Assembly (NCBI RefSeq): GCF_004193775.1
Contig: NC_041004.1
Span: 1,302,001-1,366,000 of the forward strand
Length of the DNA stretch: 64,000 nucleotides
Origin: Glycine soja
Taxonomy: Eukaryota; Streptophyta; Magnoliopsida; Fabales; Fabaceae
Direction: 5' to 3'
In this document: one piece after another, positions 34,431-47,524 of the stretch
Layout of the letters: each line of letters begins with the position of its first letter
Position numbering within the stretch: position 1 is the stretch's first letter
The notes under the pieces: generated by a model
Told to the model about the DNA's origin: nothing
The model's input: only the letters and a program-made list of their open reading frames with translations
The model's database searches: none
Translations under genes and position numbers: made by a program

Positions 34431-35194
34431 TTTTTTTCTCTAGTGTATAATGATGGCAACAAAGTTAAAACCTTGAAATCAGATAAACATAGATATAAGG
34501 TGACAAGTGAAAACACCCTATTTTAATGAATAGTCAATCAACATCTATAACCTATTATACTTATATTTCTTTTTCTCTCTTTCTCTAAGCATTGGATAGC
34601 ATGCATGGAGTGGTCCATGCAACATTTTCCTCTAATATTGTTACATCTGGAACGACGTTTGTAGCAATTTTCCTATAAATAAGTCCTGCCTCTTCAACTC
34701 TAACAGTGACTTTGAATTTAAAGTGCCACAAAATTCAAAACAAAGTGTTTGATATCGTGGAGTAGTTCTGCTAACACGAAGTTAACATGATAAGTCCTGC
34801 TTAATACTTCAAAATCATATTCTCTTACTCTTATGATGTTTCTTTGAGCTTCCTTTACTTTAGGAGATTTGATTTTCTTCTCATGCTTTTGTTGTATGAC
34901 TGAAGTTGAAATTCTGTTATTTTGTGACAGGAGCTCTTCCACTTATTATTTTCACCAACCAACAAAATATTTGTGGATATTGCTTTTGGCGCCACTATTT
35001 CTTTCTCAACTCTTCACCATTTGATTTAATTTTTTGTTAGTTAATTACTTAAGTAATTTGACTATTATTGTAACTTTTAAGCAGTCTCTTTTGCAAACAG
35101 GTTGCAATCATGCAGTTTTCCCTTTCTTGAACTGTTGATTTCCTTATAATCTTGCTAGAGATAAACCAAATTTGAGGTAATATTTCCTTGTAAA

Positions 35195-35365
35195 CTTCAA
35201 ATTCTTCCCAATTTATGTCATGGCAACGTGGGGGAACTCACTTGAATGAGTGAAGTTACAAAATTGTTGCTCTCTCTTTGGTTTATGAATTATTATGATT
35301 CTCATTTTGTTAATGTGTACTGTGGTAACTGGTAAGGATGGGAACGGCACCTTGTTGTGACACCA
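35195..35365 (+). pseudogene. Truncated MYB 5'-end duplicate
   Basis: From about 35200 the sequence follows the 170 bases before the MYB gene: CCAATTTATGTCAT, then TGTTGCTCT, then GATTCT with TTTGTTAATGT, then GGTAAGGATGGGAA. It then gives the first codons of exon 1 (MGTAPCCDT against MGRKPCCDK), after which homology stops at about 35362. No R2 or R3 repeat follows. It lies upstream of the intact remorin as the full MYB lies upstream of the remorin pseudogene. Confidence 0.8.
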
Positions 35366-35809
35366 ATTAATTAACAACAAAGAAACTAGATGAGTTTGTT
35401 GCAATTACAATTTTAGAGTTAAAATTAATTGATAATTTACAATTTTAAAAACTATTTTTCCATTGTTTTTTAATTTCAGAACCAATTCAACTGAGCATTA
35501 TAATTTCAAGATAAAAATTATTGATTCACTCCATAATAATTCATAATAATGAAGAGAGAGAAAATCTATTGCTTGATGAATAGAATGTTCTGTTATGTAA
35601 AAAAAAAAAAACAAATGAAATAAACAGCATGGATTCATCTTGACAAAAAAGATCTAGAGGCTGTCCTGTATGTCACAAACTTCATAATGTCCCCCTTTCC
35701 ATTTCGTACACGCATAAACAACATTTAAAAACAGGCAAACAAAATTATAGACAAAATTTCATTATTGCTATGACATAAGACACAAAAGCACAAAAGAATA
35801 ATAAAAAAT

Positions 35810-38800
35810 TTAAAAGCATCCAAAGGCCTTCTTTGGAGTGGTTCCAGTTGCACGGTGTTTTGCAGCTATTTCCTCTGCCTTGAGAATTTCTTCACCACGC
35901 TTGGCTTCAACCATTGCTCTCTTCTCCTCTGCTTGCTTGTGAACTAAGACTATTTTGTTTTTCATCTTTTCACCATATTCGGCTTTCTTTTTCTCCATTT
36001 GTTCCTGCTTAGACTCGAGAGTGTTAGATAGATGAATGTAATACTCTGAAGTGCTTGTATGTTTTTATGGAAAGAGATCTATTCATTTTTTAATTTACAA
36101 GAAAAGATTTAATATCACTTGATTACACTAAAATTTGTTCAGATTCATTATTTGAATATGATAAATAAATTTAATTAGAATGCACTAACAGTAAAAAAAT
36201 AAAATAAAATTATACTACCATGATATCATAAATTGTCATGCATAATATGATTTCTGACTTCTATAATAATTATTCAGGCGATATTTAGGATGACTTTCAA
36301 TTAGCTAATGAAGTAAAAATCTTTACACTAACTGTATCAAAATGAACTCGTAAAAAAATTGTGTTAAAGAATGTTTTTCCTTTTAAGTTTTATCCTTTGA
36401 ATGGAAAGGAAGCAGAAAAGTGGGTCCCTCCGAGGAGAAGCCATGTTTAACTTCTGCTGTCAAATTTGGAGTTTTATTATATATATATACACACACACTA
36501 TTTTGTATTCTTATGAAAGAAAGATATAGCTCACCTGTTAAATGGACATGGACAAAATTTATTTATAAAATTATCAATTTTAGTACGTTCTAGACTGTAG
36601 TTGCTCATTTCATTAATAAAAGCATAATTCTTTTAGTAAATGGATTCAATTAGGAACTGATCCATAGGTATTTGATACCATTTTGACAAAAGTAAGAGAG
36701 TAATTGGATAGAGGTTCCACATGTCTGGTAACAATGTGACAAGGGTGAGGAAAAGAGAATTTGTTGGATAAAATCTAGATATTTTTTGTGTCAATCATGC
36801 ATATTATTCCATGTAACACAGGACAACATAAATTCTTACATTATTTTGTCTTTCTTATCTTGATTATAATGTTCAGAACTAGGCCAAACATGCATCATGA
36901 TATCATGAATAATAGAAAAAACAATGTCATTGTATCAACCAATAACTGAGCAACAAATATTTACCTCAATTTTTCTCAGCTGAGCTTCAAGAGCTGCTAT
37001 CTTGCTGTTTTCCCAAGCAGCAACAGCAGAGAGATGTTTTTCGGCTCTGTTAACAGAACACAACAATTTATAAAGTTTAAGAAAATCAGAACATATAGAC
37101 ACAGGCCATAAAAAATTCAAATGACACTTCCTCCCCTTATTGGCCTACAGATCACAAAAATCATCTTAAGTTTTTCTAAGCCACATCATAAATATAGGGC
37201 TTATCTAATCTTGAATCATGTAAAATTATGAAGGGTTTGGATTTGGAGGATTATTTTCTCAGGCAAACCGTATCAACATAGAACTTATTTGATAGATTGT
37301 CTATTTTCAAGTGAAGGTTCTTTTAGGAATAATGTGCTTGATTTTATACCTAGAAGGACAAAGTGCAAAATGGAATTAAAATAAAGACTTACTTATTCTC
37401 TGCTTTGGATTTTTCACTTTCTTCCCATGCCTTCACATTAGACAACCTTTTCTCTTTCTCTATTTCTGCAAGAGCAATGTCTGTACACCATAGAATTGCA
37501 TCAGTCATTTGTTAAGGAAGATATATGCTATCCAAAAAAAATTATTAATTGGAGAACCATCATCTCTAGAAAGCATATTTAGAAAAAAGTTTCTTAACAT
37601 AAGTTAGTATGAACACATATTCATGTTACATAGCAAGATATAGAGAAGTGTCAACTAGAAATCCATCCATGTGCATTTGAAAGGTGTCATAGACTAGATA
37701 GTGCTTCTCAAATTGACAAATTCAAGTAGTTATGAAACAAAAAGCTCCAAATATTAAAAGTGTAAATATTATATAATCAAGATCAAATATTTACAAGACA
37801 ATGTAAACTAAAACATGAGAAAAGTCTTAACACCAACCTCTATCAAGGGATCCACCTGTGGCATTCTTTTTTACAGGTTCTGGTATCTCTGTAGACCAAA
37901 AATAAAATGGTAAAGAAAAACAATGATCTCAAAGGTAAAAATTGCATCAATAGTAAAGATTGCACGCTGGCATTTCATTATCAGATTCTAATTTAAAGAC
38001 AGCCAGCTGGATATGAAAAAATGTTTAGCATAACTTTTTCCTATTAATCAAAGCATCATTAGCCAAAGAGGAAAAAGACCTTTCATCCCAACATGGGGGG
38101 ACAATATTTTTTGACAACTTGGATGGCCTAATGAAAAATCACTTTATTGGGCCAGGGAGAGAAATTGTGCATTGACGTATAGAACAAGAAATGATGAACA
38201 TGCTTTTGTTGAAAGAAAATGGCTTTAGTACAGCCTAGTTAGAAAAGTATAAATGAATTTATAACAACTAAGTAGTATATAATACAAATACAGTTCAATT
38301 AGCTTGGCACATAAACTAGTACAGTTAACTAGATAAACATTTATGCTTCTATAATAAGCATAAATAATGGGTGGAACAAACTTCTGCAAGCCAAAAAGAA
38401 AGTGAGGTTACCCCATTAAGAAGACACATCAAAGAAAAGCATACACATCTAATTATTGGAAGGCAACCCAAAGAAGATGACTGATGGAGAACCATGAACA
38501 GTCAGATAAATGAGCCCACAAGGAAAGTGAATTATTAGAATTGGAACATAAAAAATGAAATTTCTCCTTAAATTTTTCTAATTCACATCCTTTTTGGTAT
38601 GATAGAAGGAAAATAAGAAAAGCAGAGAAAAGTTTGAAATATGAATTGAAAAACAAGGGATCGAAAAGAAAAATAAAACAATTTTTTTTAGAAATAAACC
38701 TTCTCTTTTTTATTTCTCTATTATTTTCTCTCCATCTAAATAAAAGGAAATACAATATTATATGTGTTTTCTTTACTCCTTATTTTCTTTAACCAAAAAT

Positions 38801-39901
38801 ACCATAAACACTCACAAAGGAAAATGGAAAATCATAAGATCCCACAAAAAGAACTTTGATGAACGAAAAAACAGAATAAAAAAATATATAACCCATGAAA
38901 AAATAAAAGCAATACTAAAATGCAATGACAAACAGAAATGGTCCTTTGTAAGTTAATAATCATTAAAAACCAAGAGACATGCTTCTTTTTTCCATTGATT
39001 CCCCATTTCCCAAAGCTTTCTCAGAAACCAACAGAAACTAAAGAACAGAACATTCACAAACATCACACTCAACACTCTACAGTACCTAATCAAAATCAGA
39101 CATATCAATCATGCAAAGCTGGATTTTTTATGGCAACCCATAATTATTCTCCTGGAAATCAATCAACACCAAAAAGAAGAACAGAGCAGTACACCAACGA
39201 AAGCTTATGGATGATAATAAACTAAACTGAGCCAAAGCCAACTATACAAATCAAGCTCCAAAAACTTTTCATAAAAAGAAGAAGAAGAAGAAAAACTTCA
39301 TTAAAATAGAAAGTCAAGTAACAATACAAATTAAAACCAGGTAACAGACCTGTGAGACAATTTAGCGAATTTACAAATAGTGTTTATGTTCCTGCAATTT
39401 TCCAAAGTTTTCTCATCAACCAGTCACAGAGATTGATCATCGACAAAGTTTGATGAATACTTTAAACCACTAAAATTGATACTCCAAAAACAACACAACA
39501 AAATTCGCGGCAGAAAATAGTGATCGACAAAATTTGATGAATACTTCACAGTTCACACCACTAAGATATGGACACTCCAAAAAACAACACAACACAAGAG
39601 ACAAAGCAACCGAGCTACTAGCTAGCACGTTATTGTTAAATTTGAATTTTGATGGTAACCCATGATTCAAACAAAACAAAAGTTTAAACTTTGAAAACTG
39701 AACAAAAAACTCACTCTCATTCTCCTTCTCCTTCTCCACAACAACAAGAGCTTTGGTTTCCTCTGCTGCTGCCGGAACAGGTGGAGGCACCACCACCGCT
39801 TTCTGCTCGAGCGGCGGCGCCTCAGCCAGCGGTGGCTCGGGCTCCACCGGAGCCAGAGCCGGGACTGGAACAGGTTCAACCTTGGTTTGGAGCTCTGCCA
39901 T
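35810..39901 (-). CDS. REM1: Remorin (group 1 type), plasma-membrane nanodomain scaffold
   Basis: Five exons on the minus strand (39901-39715, 37888-37838, 37480-37393, 37046-36965, 36004-35810) keep phase and encode 200 residues. The N-terminal part, about residues 1-62, is Pro-, Ala- and Glu-rich (MAELQTKVEPVPV, then AAAEETKALVVVEKE), as in the disordered region of group 1 remorins. The remorin C-terminal domain starts near residue 75 (DIALAEIEKEKR, KAWEESEKSKAENK, AAWENSKIAALEAQL, EKKKAEYGEKMKNK) and should form a coiled coil. The end, KKAFGCF, carries the Cys-containing membrane anchor typical of the family. Remorins organise sterol-rich membrane domains and affect pathogen and symbiont entry in legumes; that is family knowledge. 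Exon 4 ends exactly in phase 0 before EQMEKKK. A decayed paralogue lies just downstream at 32716-34430. Confidence 0.95.
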
Positions 39902-42900
39902 AGCTTCGGAGTTTGGTTCGGTTGAACTCAGAGATGGAGATTGATAGATAGATAGTCACGTGTTTATCTGAAAACAACAACGTTTGTGGCAACGTTCCGA
40001 TAAACAACTTGTGCTGTGCCCTTCAACACAAAGTGGCTTTGATTTTAAAGTGTCGCGAAAATCAAACGGATAAATAGTGAAATTACTGTGCCATCATACA
40101 TGTAATTAACATCATCGCTCATATTAGTATATGATACATAATCAAATTAGTAAGTGAAGCTTATGTTAGTATTAGTATATAATAATACATACAATTAAAT
40201 TATATCTTTGACTATAGTTTTAATTGTTAATTTAACCTAATATTTTTCACTCAAACTCAAAACCTCCAGCCGTTAAACTGTAATGATTTTGCATTACTTG
40301 ATCAACAAATTAAGTAATGTTAAGTTTTTGGTACAAATCACACGGAAAGTGTTTGAGCTGCCTAATAAAATATTTCTTCAAATACTAATATGTAAGATGG
40401 TTATACTTAAACTTGTTATCACTAGTAAATTTGAATAATTCATGTTAATCGATTCCAACTCAGTGGTTAAATATGTATTTTATCAGTTAAATCAATTTAA
40501 AACTTGTGACATGAAAATTTAATTTAACAAAAAAGTATATATACCTTCGAAAACCTTATAGAGGTATTCAACCAAAAAAAAAAAAACTTATAGGGGTAAT
40601 TTTGATTTGTAAAATGAGTAATACCACCGACTTAAGCATAATTACATGACTAATTTTGGCGTTACTTGAAGATGAACAAGAGTACTTATAGCGTGGGAGC
40701 ACAACCTTTGTGGGGCATGGGAGACTTGGAGCCGTTGATTGACGGTGTGGTTTGATCGTGCGGTGGATGTGAAGTGCCGACAGGTAATACAGGTAAATGG
40801 TCTTGTATGAAAATGAATGGAGCATTGAATTGAATGATGATAAATGGGCATGTGTATTATTGAGAGAATGCAAGGTGGTGAAGGACGTCTTATTCTTCTT
40901 CGGTTTGTGGGTCCCCCTTAGATTTTAGTTGACGTGGCACCATCTTTGAAAAGAGATTTTCAGTAGATAGCTAGGATAAGTGACTAGTGATATCATATTT
41001 TATATGTTTATATAAAGTAAATGAATCAATAAATATCTCTTCCAAAGTCCATACCCAAGTGCGAATAATTAATGAGGGTATCCAAGAAAGAAGAAGGGTT
41101 CACCAAAGACACAACAATGGATGTAGCTCAAAGTGCGAGAGGATCTGATTTCTCCATTATCCTTTTCTATGTTGTTTCTGTGTTGTATAGATTTATTTAA
41201 AAATGAATGTATGTTTTTACTTACAGCAACACAAGGAGATTAATAGTTTATTTCAAGAATTGTTTTTATTTTTATTTTATATTATTATTGAAGATTATAA
41301 AAATATCAAAATTTTCATTTTAAATATTTTACTTAATTATATTCGTATTTGTTTATATAAATCTTTACAAAAGATAAAATGAAAATTAGATGATGTTTTA
41401 TAATTATTAATAAAAACACAAATTATTTCCGTCAAATAAATAAAAAATGCAAAGGATGCAATAGTTGAAACCCATCCATGCAATTACTTTAACTAATAAC
41501 ATTTTAAATACAATGATTTTACGTTGATGACTGTTTACAGTCATTTTAAGTGTATCTGTGTGTACATTTTCATTTATTATCATAAAAAATAACAAATTTT
41601 GACTATTATACACACGAATGACTGAAATTAACATGGAATTGTATTACCAAAATTATGATATTTTTTTATATTTAAGTATTTTTTTTCTTTTCTATATTTT
41701 TTATATATTTTAGATGGATCAATTCATTTTACTTTGTCAAAGTGTAGAGTTAAATTGAGTTCATTATTTTTTCTTTTTGAGTGAATTCAAGGTATGTTTT
41801 AGTCTAAGATTAAAAGATTAATATCACAAAATGTTAAGATTTGCTTAGAAAAATGATCTCACTCAATATATATATTCTTTTATATCCATGAGCCTGAAGA
41901 TCAAATTCTTGATTAATTATTTCTTAAATTACCAACAAATATTAGTGAGTTAAATGGACTCATTTTCTAATCAACCCACAGTTGACTAAGTCCAATGAGT
42001 CAACTTGACTGACTTTGACAACTCCAATTATTATTATATAATTTTTTTCTTCAAAAATTAGGTTTTAGAACTATTTACAAAACATTTTTTAAAAATAAAA
42101 AACTAGAAATAGTTTCAAACACACCCCAAACAGGCCTCTGCTACTAGACAGGTACACTATTATGTAGGCAATGAATATGTGTTTTAGATACATACCTACC
42201 ATCCAACTCATTATATTTTTCATAATTTTTTTCCTTATTTTTTATTATTGCATTACCTATTTTATACTTGTATTTCTTTTCTTTTTATCTGTAAGAGTAT
42301 AAAAAAGGTACATTTCACACACTGAAAAAAAGGTATTGTAAGAAGAATATTACTCTAGACATATAGTACACATGTTTTTTAGTTTGATGTGAGTGGAACA
42401 ATAATTATAATGCTTTATTAGCTAAATATTATAAAGAAATTTAATATTCACAAAATGAAATATTTGTGAGTGTTGGTTAAATTAACCAAATATAATGAAT
42501 AATTTTTATTAACTGAAAATGCAAAATAGTATAATAAAAGAAGGACACATAATTTTTTTTTAAGGATAGTGACATTTAATTTACTCGGTGTACACACGGG
42601 AAAAAAGATGCAATCATACCATGCACCATAAAGATAAAGACGTGAAGAGGATTATTCTTGACAACTTTTCTTTCATTATTAATAAGCACTATTCATAGCA
42701 TTTGATAATTGTAATTATCACGATTCATCTCACCTTTTTTTACAAATTTAACGTTGCAAACAGCTTTCAATTAATTCAAAAGAATCAAAACCAGAAAGGG
42801 GAAAAACAAAAGAAAGAAATAAAGATGGTGCCACCGATATATATAGTCCTTTAGGTACAATGCCAACCATATATATGTTGGGATTTTTTGTGACTTTTTT

Positions 42901-43595
42901 TTGGGTGAAAACAATATATATTGGATTTAATTAATTGTTTTAAGGAGAGAAATTTACTTTAAGGAGTAAAATAAAGAATCAAAATTAAAAATTAAACAGT
43001 TAAAATTTGAGCCACTACATGACTAGTTATATATATTTAATTACAATTTTAGCTTCTTCTTCTTTTTATTTATCAAAGCTACTTTTTCAATTAATAGTTA
43101 TAATTTCTCTCAAATTCATATTTTTTTATGATTAGGCTGATCAACCAATAGTTTAACTGCTTCTTTTTTTTTTAAAATAAAGATAGCCAACTGTTTTGTG
43201 CCTCTCTTCGTACTCTATTCTTCCTTTGAATTAATGTGGTCATTTGCCTTCCAGTTGTTTCTTTTCTCAAAGAGATTAATTATTGATAATTTATTAAAAC
43301 GTACCCTAATAAAAAAAATTAGAAAGAGAGAATGAAAAAAAAAAAGAGTAGAAAAGGGTGTATAACACGGTGGGTTTGCGTGGCTTGTTTTACCATTGTT
43401 GTGTCGGTAATTACACAACTTAGATTGTGATTGTGATGGGTTTGGTAAGTTGTGTTTTTCTTGGTATACATACAAAGAGCTGTTGTTTTTTCCTCACCTC
43501 AAACTCAGTTAATTCTAGGTTCAAACAGTGTTGTTTGCCGTTCAAATGGAAACAAAATCATTACTCATTAACTCTAATTGTAAAACACAAACAAC
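39902..43595. other. Remorin upstream region and gene-free spacer
   Basis: The first few hundred bases should contain the remorin promoter and leader. A 101-codon minus frame at 40568-40873 has no family features and was not called. The remainder (41000-43595) is AT-rich without recognisable genes. Confidence 0.5.
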
Positions 43596-44539
43596 ACTTT
43601 AGCTAATTTGTCTTGACTTTTTTTTATCTAAGTTCTTGTTATTTTATTAAGAGTGTTATCGGTCGAATCAGATAATTAATTAATCTCCTACGATGTATAA
43701 GAGTTATGAAAAATGTTTTACCTCAAGCTTAATATATAAAAATATTTTTTTTATAGACAAAATCATGAATTGAACTTTAATTAACTTGTTTAATGAAATT
43801 CATTATCTATCTTTGAAATGTGATTTGTTGTCTGTAAAAAAAAAAAGTGATTTGTTGGTTTGTTTTATACAAAACTTAATGTGCGGTATACTGTAGTTTT
43901 TTTAAATAGAAATTATAAGATTGAGCGTGATGGTTAAATGAAATAGGAAAAAGAAAGATTATGAATTTGAATATTTCACACTAACAAAAATCAACAATTA
44001 ACATTTTATTGATAACTTTTTTAGTAATACTATATTTGATTTTTTTAAGAGTATAAGTGGAATCTTTATATTAATAGAAATGTTATTTTTAAAACATATT
44101 TTCTTAAAAATAAAAAGAAGTAATATTGCCTCCAAGATAATCTAAACTTGTAAAAAATAATTAATACATATATGATTAGCTAATAATTAAATAGATGATT
44201 TTAAAATATCTTTTTAATAAGGAGAGAACAAGAATAAAATACAAAATGAACTGAATAAATAAAGTAAAAATTATCATAAAATAAAGATTGATTAGTATAA
44301 TACTTATGCTTAATTATATTATTTATCTAATAATTATCAAAAAATGGAAAAATATTACCAAATTTTTTTATATAATGTCCTTGTTTGAGTATCTTAAGGG
44401 GGTTTTTAGCGTTGATTCAATGTTCAATAAATAATGATGATCTCTCTTAGAGTAACCAAGGAAACACCTAGTCACGTATTTATTGGATGTGTTTGACCCC
44501 AAAGAAAAGATGCTCACCCATCCTATATTAAACGACCCA

Positions 44540-44990
44540 TAACACCTTAAGCACTGAACTTGAAAGGCGTGGAACACTTGCTCAATCAAACCATAATTGA
44601 TTGGTCTACAAGCACTATGATCAATGGCTCCACAACCAATTTGAACAATTCACATCCCTTTAAGTGTTGATCTTGAAAGGCATGACATGAGTGTTTGATG
44701 GTGGTTTTATCAGGTGGAATAGTCCACAACTCCTTAAGTTCTAAGCCTAAAAGGCATGGAAATTTTATGGTTGACTTACCTTATCATACAGTCAACAACC
44801 CCTTAAGTGTTGAACTCAAAAGTTGTGGGGGCTTTATGATCAACTTACTTTTACTTGGTTACACAATTCACTATTTGTTAAGCGTTAAGCCTGCAAGCAT
44901 GAGCCTTTTTATGGTGGACTTATCTGACCAAATAGTCCATGGTCAAGTCGAATACTGGGTTTGAAAAGTTTGAACACTTTATGGTTGGCC
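44540..44990. repeat. Degenerate tandem array, about 72-bp unit (array 1)
   Basis: Variants of CCTTAAGTGTTGA-CCTNAAAGGCATG followed by TTTATGGTNGACTTA recur near 44547, 44658, 44731, 44802, 44876 and 44946, so the period is about 70-75 bases with one longer step. The units are diverged. The same family is at 52665-53125. Confidence 0.75.
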
Positions 44991-45346
44991 TATCTAATAA
45001 CTAAATATCCATCTAATTTTTTCAATTTAAATTAGCTTTTATTTTATTAATTTTAGAACGTATGATTAGTTAGAATTCCTTTTTCAAGAAAAAAAATATA
45101 CAACATGCACCGGCCACACATTTATTATTATTTTTTTTATCAACAACATTACATGCATTGTCTGATTAGTTATAATAGTTTCAAGCTACATGGCATGTAT
45201 CTACATTCTGTATAAGAAAAACACGACTTTCCTTCCTTCTCTCAATCTCCACCCTTAAACCTTTGAAAACTTAAAAACAAAATACATTAATCTTTCAATT
45301 ATTAATTATTAATATGGTGTCATTGTACCAAAGGATTTGCTAGCAT

Positions 45347-45670
45347 GTACTCTCTTTTTCTATGATAAGTGTCGTTCTATTTTTTTTTTACACAGACAAA
45401 AGAATTAATAAATCAATAACAAATTAGTAATTATTCAAAAAAATATTATTAATATTATATTAAAAACTAAAATCAAAGAAATCTTGTTTGATTGGTTGAC
45501 TAGTGTGCGCAAGTTCCATTTCTATAGATAAACATATATAATGAAAAATTAACATGATACTTATTAAGAGTATTAGAGAAAAAAATAATTAATATTACAT
45601 TGAAAAATTAAAATAATACTTATTTATAACTTATTTTCTTTTACAGACACTTATTATGTGACAAAGAATA
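45347..45670. mobile_element. Stowaway-like MITE
   Basis: The left end CTCTTTTTCTATGATAAGTG and the right end (reverse complement CTTTGTCACATAATAAGTGT) form an imperfect terminal inverted repeat. The interior is AT-rich with no coding frame. Confidence 0.5.
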
Positions 45671-45698
45671 TTTTGGTATCAAATATGTTGGGACAAAA

Positions 45699-45702
<4 letters not shown>

Positions 45703-45757
<55 letters not shown>
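45703..45757. repeat. (TA)n microsatellite, about 27 repeats
   Basis: An uninterrupted TA dinucleotide tract following GTG. Confidence 0.95.
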
Positions 45758-45761
<4 letters not shown>

Positions 45762-46055
45762 GTGTCTGCATGTAACAAAAATAAAATAGATATTTATTCT
45801 TTATTTTTTTATTATTAAAAATAGGAGAACCATATTATAATTTATAAGAGTAAATAATAACGATATATACTAGTAAAATTTTTATTTTTATAGACTTTTG
45901 ATAAACTGTTAAGGTACGTAGACCTCAAATATTAAACCATTAAAAAAAATTGAAGTATAAAATTAATTTCTCTGTAACTAATTAGGAATATTTAATTTGT
46001 ACATCGTATAGAGTACTTTTGAATTTAAGCAAAAACAATATAACTTAAAAGATGA

Positions 46056-47524
46056 CAGTATTCAAGAGAGAAAAACAATTAAAATTATTAAAGACTTGCT
46101 GTTTATTAAAAAAAAATCACGTTAAGAGGCCAAAGGAAAAAAAAAAAGTATTGGTCAATGGTCATTGCCAACTAGTTTTGTAAAGATAGCCAGCTATGAT
46201 TCTTAACCATACTGTTTATTGTAGTATCATTTTCTTTTTCTTTTTGGCATTTCTGGCATTATTCCATTGCTATGTATAGTGCTCTCTTTCTCATAAGTTA
46301 CGTGCAAGTATTACTTTATTAATAATAGATGTTGACCATCCTAAAAAAAATTAATGTGGTTGGAAGACAGGAAAATTGCGTTGGAAATATGTTTCCCTAC
46401 GTGGGTTGCATGACAGCTCTTTGTTTTCATTTTTTTTTTCCCACTTCCTTTCTGTTCTATAAGCGAATGTATGTATCACCTTAAAGAATTAATTTTAAGT
46501 TTAAATTTGATTTTTATAAATTTTCATATGTTTGATTTAAAATTTACTCATAACTTAATTTTTCAATAAAATATTTAAACATAAATCTTATTACTTCATA
46601 ATCTATTTTCCAAAATTAATTCTATTAAAATCAAAATTTTCAGCCTTGATAAACAAAGCTAAGTAAGTTTTTTTTTTTTTTTTTTTTCATTTAAGTATGT
46701 CAGTTTTGTAGTTACAATCATGTATAGAGATAGTACCACACAACCACTCCATTAATCCAAGAGTTCAATCTCTAACTCCTTTTCCATTTATGACAACCTT
46801 GCACGTATTGTTATATTCTTCTCCAACACAAGATTTTAGCCATTTCTGCAACTGAGTTTTCACTCTCTAAAGAAAGCTTTCTTCTCTCTCTTTTTTTGGC
46901 ATGAAAAATAGTCTTCAAGGGAGTAGATAAAGACACAAACACTAAGGAGGGAACTGTTTCAAATGATGTTTATTTTAGCTAGCCACTATTCAAATTCAAA
47001 CCAAAGCCATTAAAAAGGTAACATAGAAAAGAATGTTGGGACCGTTGCGCGCTTTTTCATTTATTTTTATTTCTTTTTTCATAACCGTTTGCCTTTGGAG
47101 TTTGAAAACTTCAGTTTTTTTTTCACCCAAAGGTTAAAAGAATGCTTTGTTAGCAACCCTTTTCAGTGAATTATTTCGTGGTCTCAATAGCAACAACATT
47201 CTTTGGAAGCTTTTGCTTTTTTTGTTAAGGGAGGACAAGAACATCCAAGTTTTCAGCCTTTTTCTTTGGATCTGTCTCTTTTGTTTTCCTTTTTTCTTTC
47301 TTTTTTTTTTTCAATTTCAATAAAGTAACTGTTCATTTTAAGCTGAGTAGTGGATCCTAGTTTGATTATCATAGTATGTGACTATATTCACAGGTGATTA
47401 TGGAGTACTAGTGTAATAACTATATTAAGTACTAATAGAGTCCACAAACCCAATTTTTGTGACTTTATTTCCATGATCATATGTGCAGGTGTTGGGGAAA
47501 TTTACCATAGGTTGTTGAGTTTAG
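46056..47524 (+). promoter_or_regulatory. Upstream region of the RopGEF gene
   Basis: AT-rich with pyrimidine runs (for example around 46880 and 47290). A CAG at 47487-47489 and a short leader precede the ATG; an intron in the 5' UTR ending there is possible but not proven. No other gene. Confidence 0.4.

Larger units (their letters stand above)
43596..46055 (+). repeat. Segmental direct repeat, copy 1 (left of RopGEF)
   Basis: Shares with 51721-53284, in the same order and orientation: ACTTTAGCTAATTTG, GAGTGTTATCGGTCGAAT, TATGAATTGAACTTTAATTA (as parts), the roughly 72-bp repeat array, and finally AATCTAAGC/AATTTAAGC with ATAACTTAAAAGAT. Copy 1 is longer because of extra AT-rich sequence and a Stowaway-like MITE (45000-45950). 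No coding capacity was found. Confidence 0.75.

Noticed and set aside
39691..39944. Plus-strand frames rich in Pro or Gly near 39700-39940
   Set aside because: They are antisense to remorin exon 1, which gives a clear family protein.
44540..44990. Repeat array considered as a CRISPR-like array
   Set aside because: Units are diverged and contiguous, without identical repeats and unique spacers, and the genome is a plant nuclear genome.
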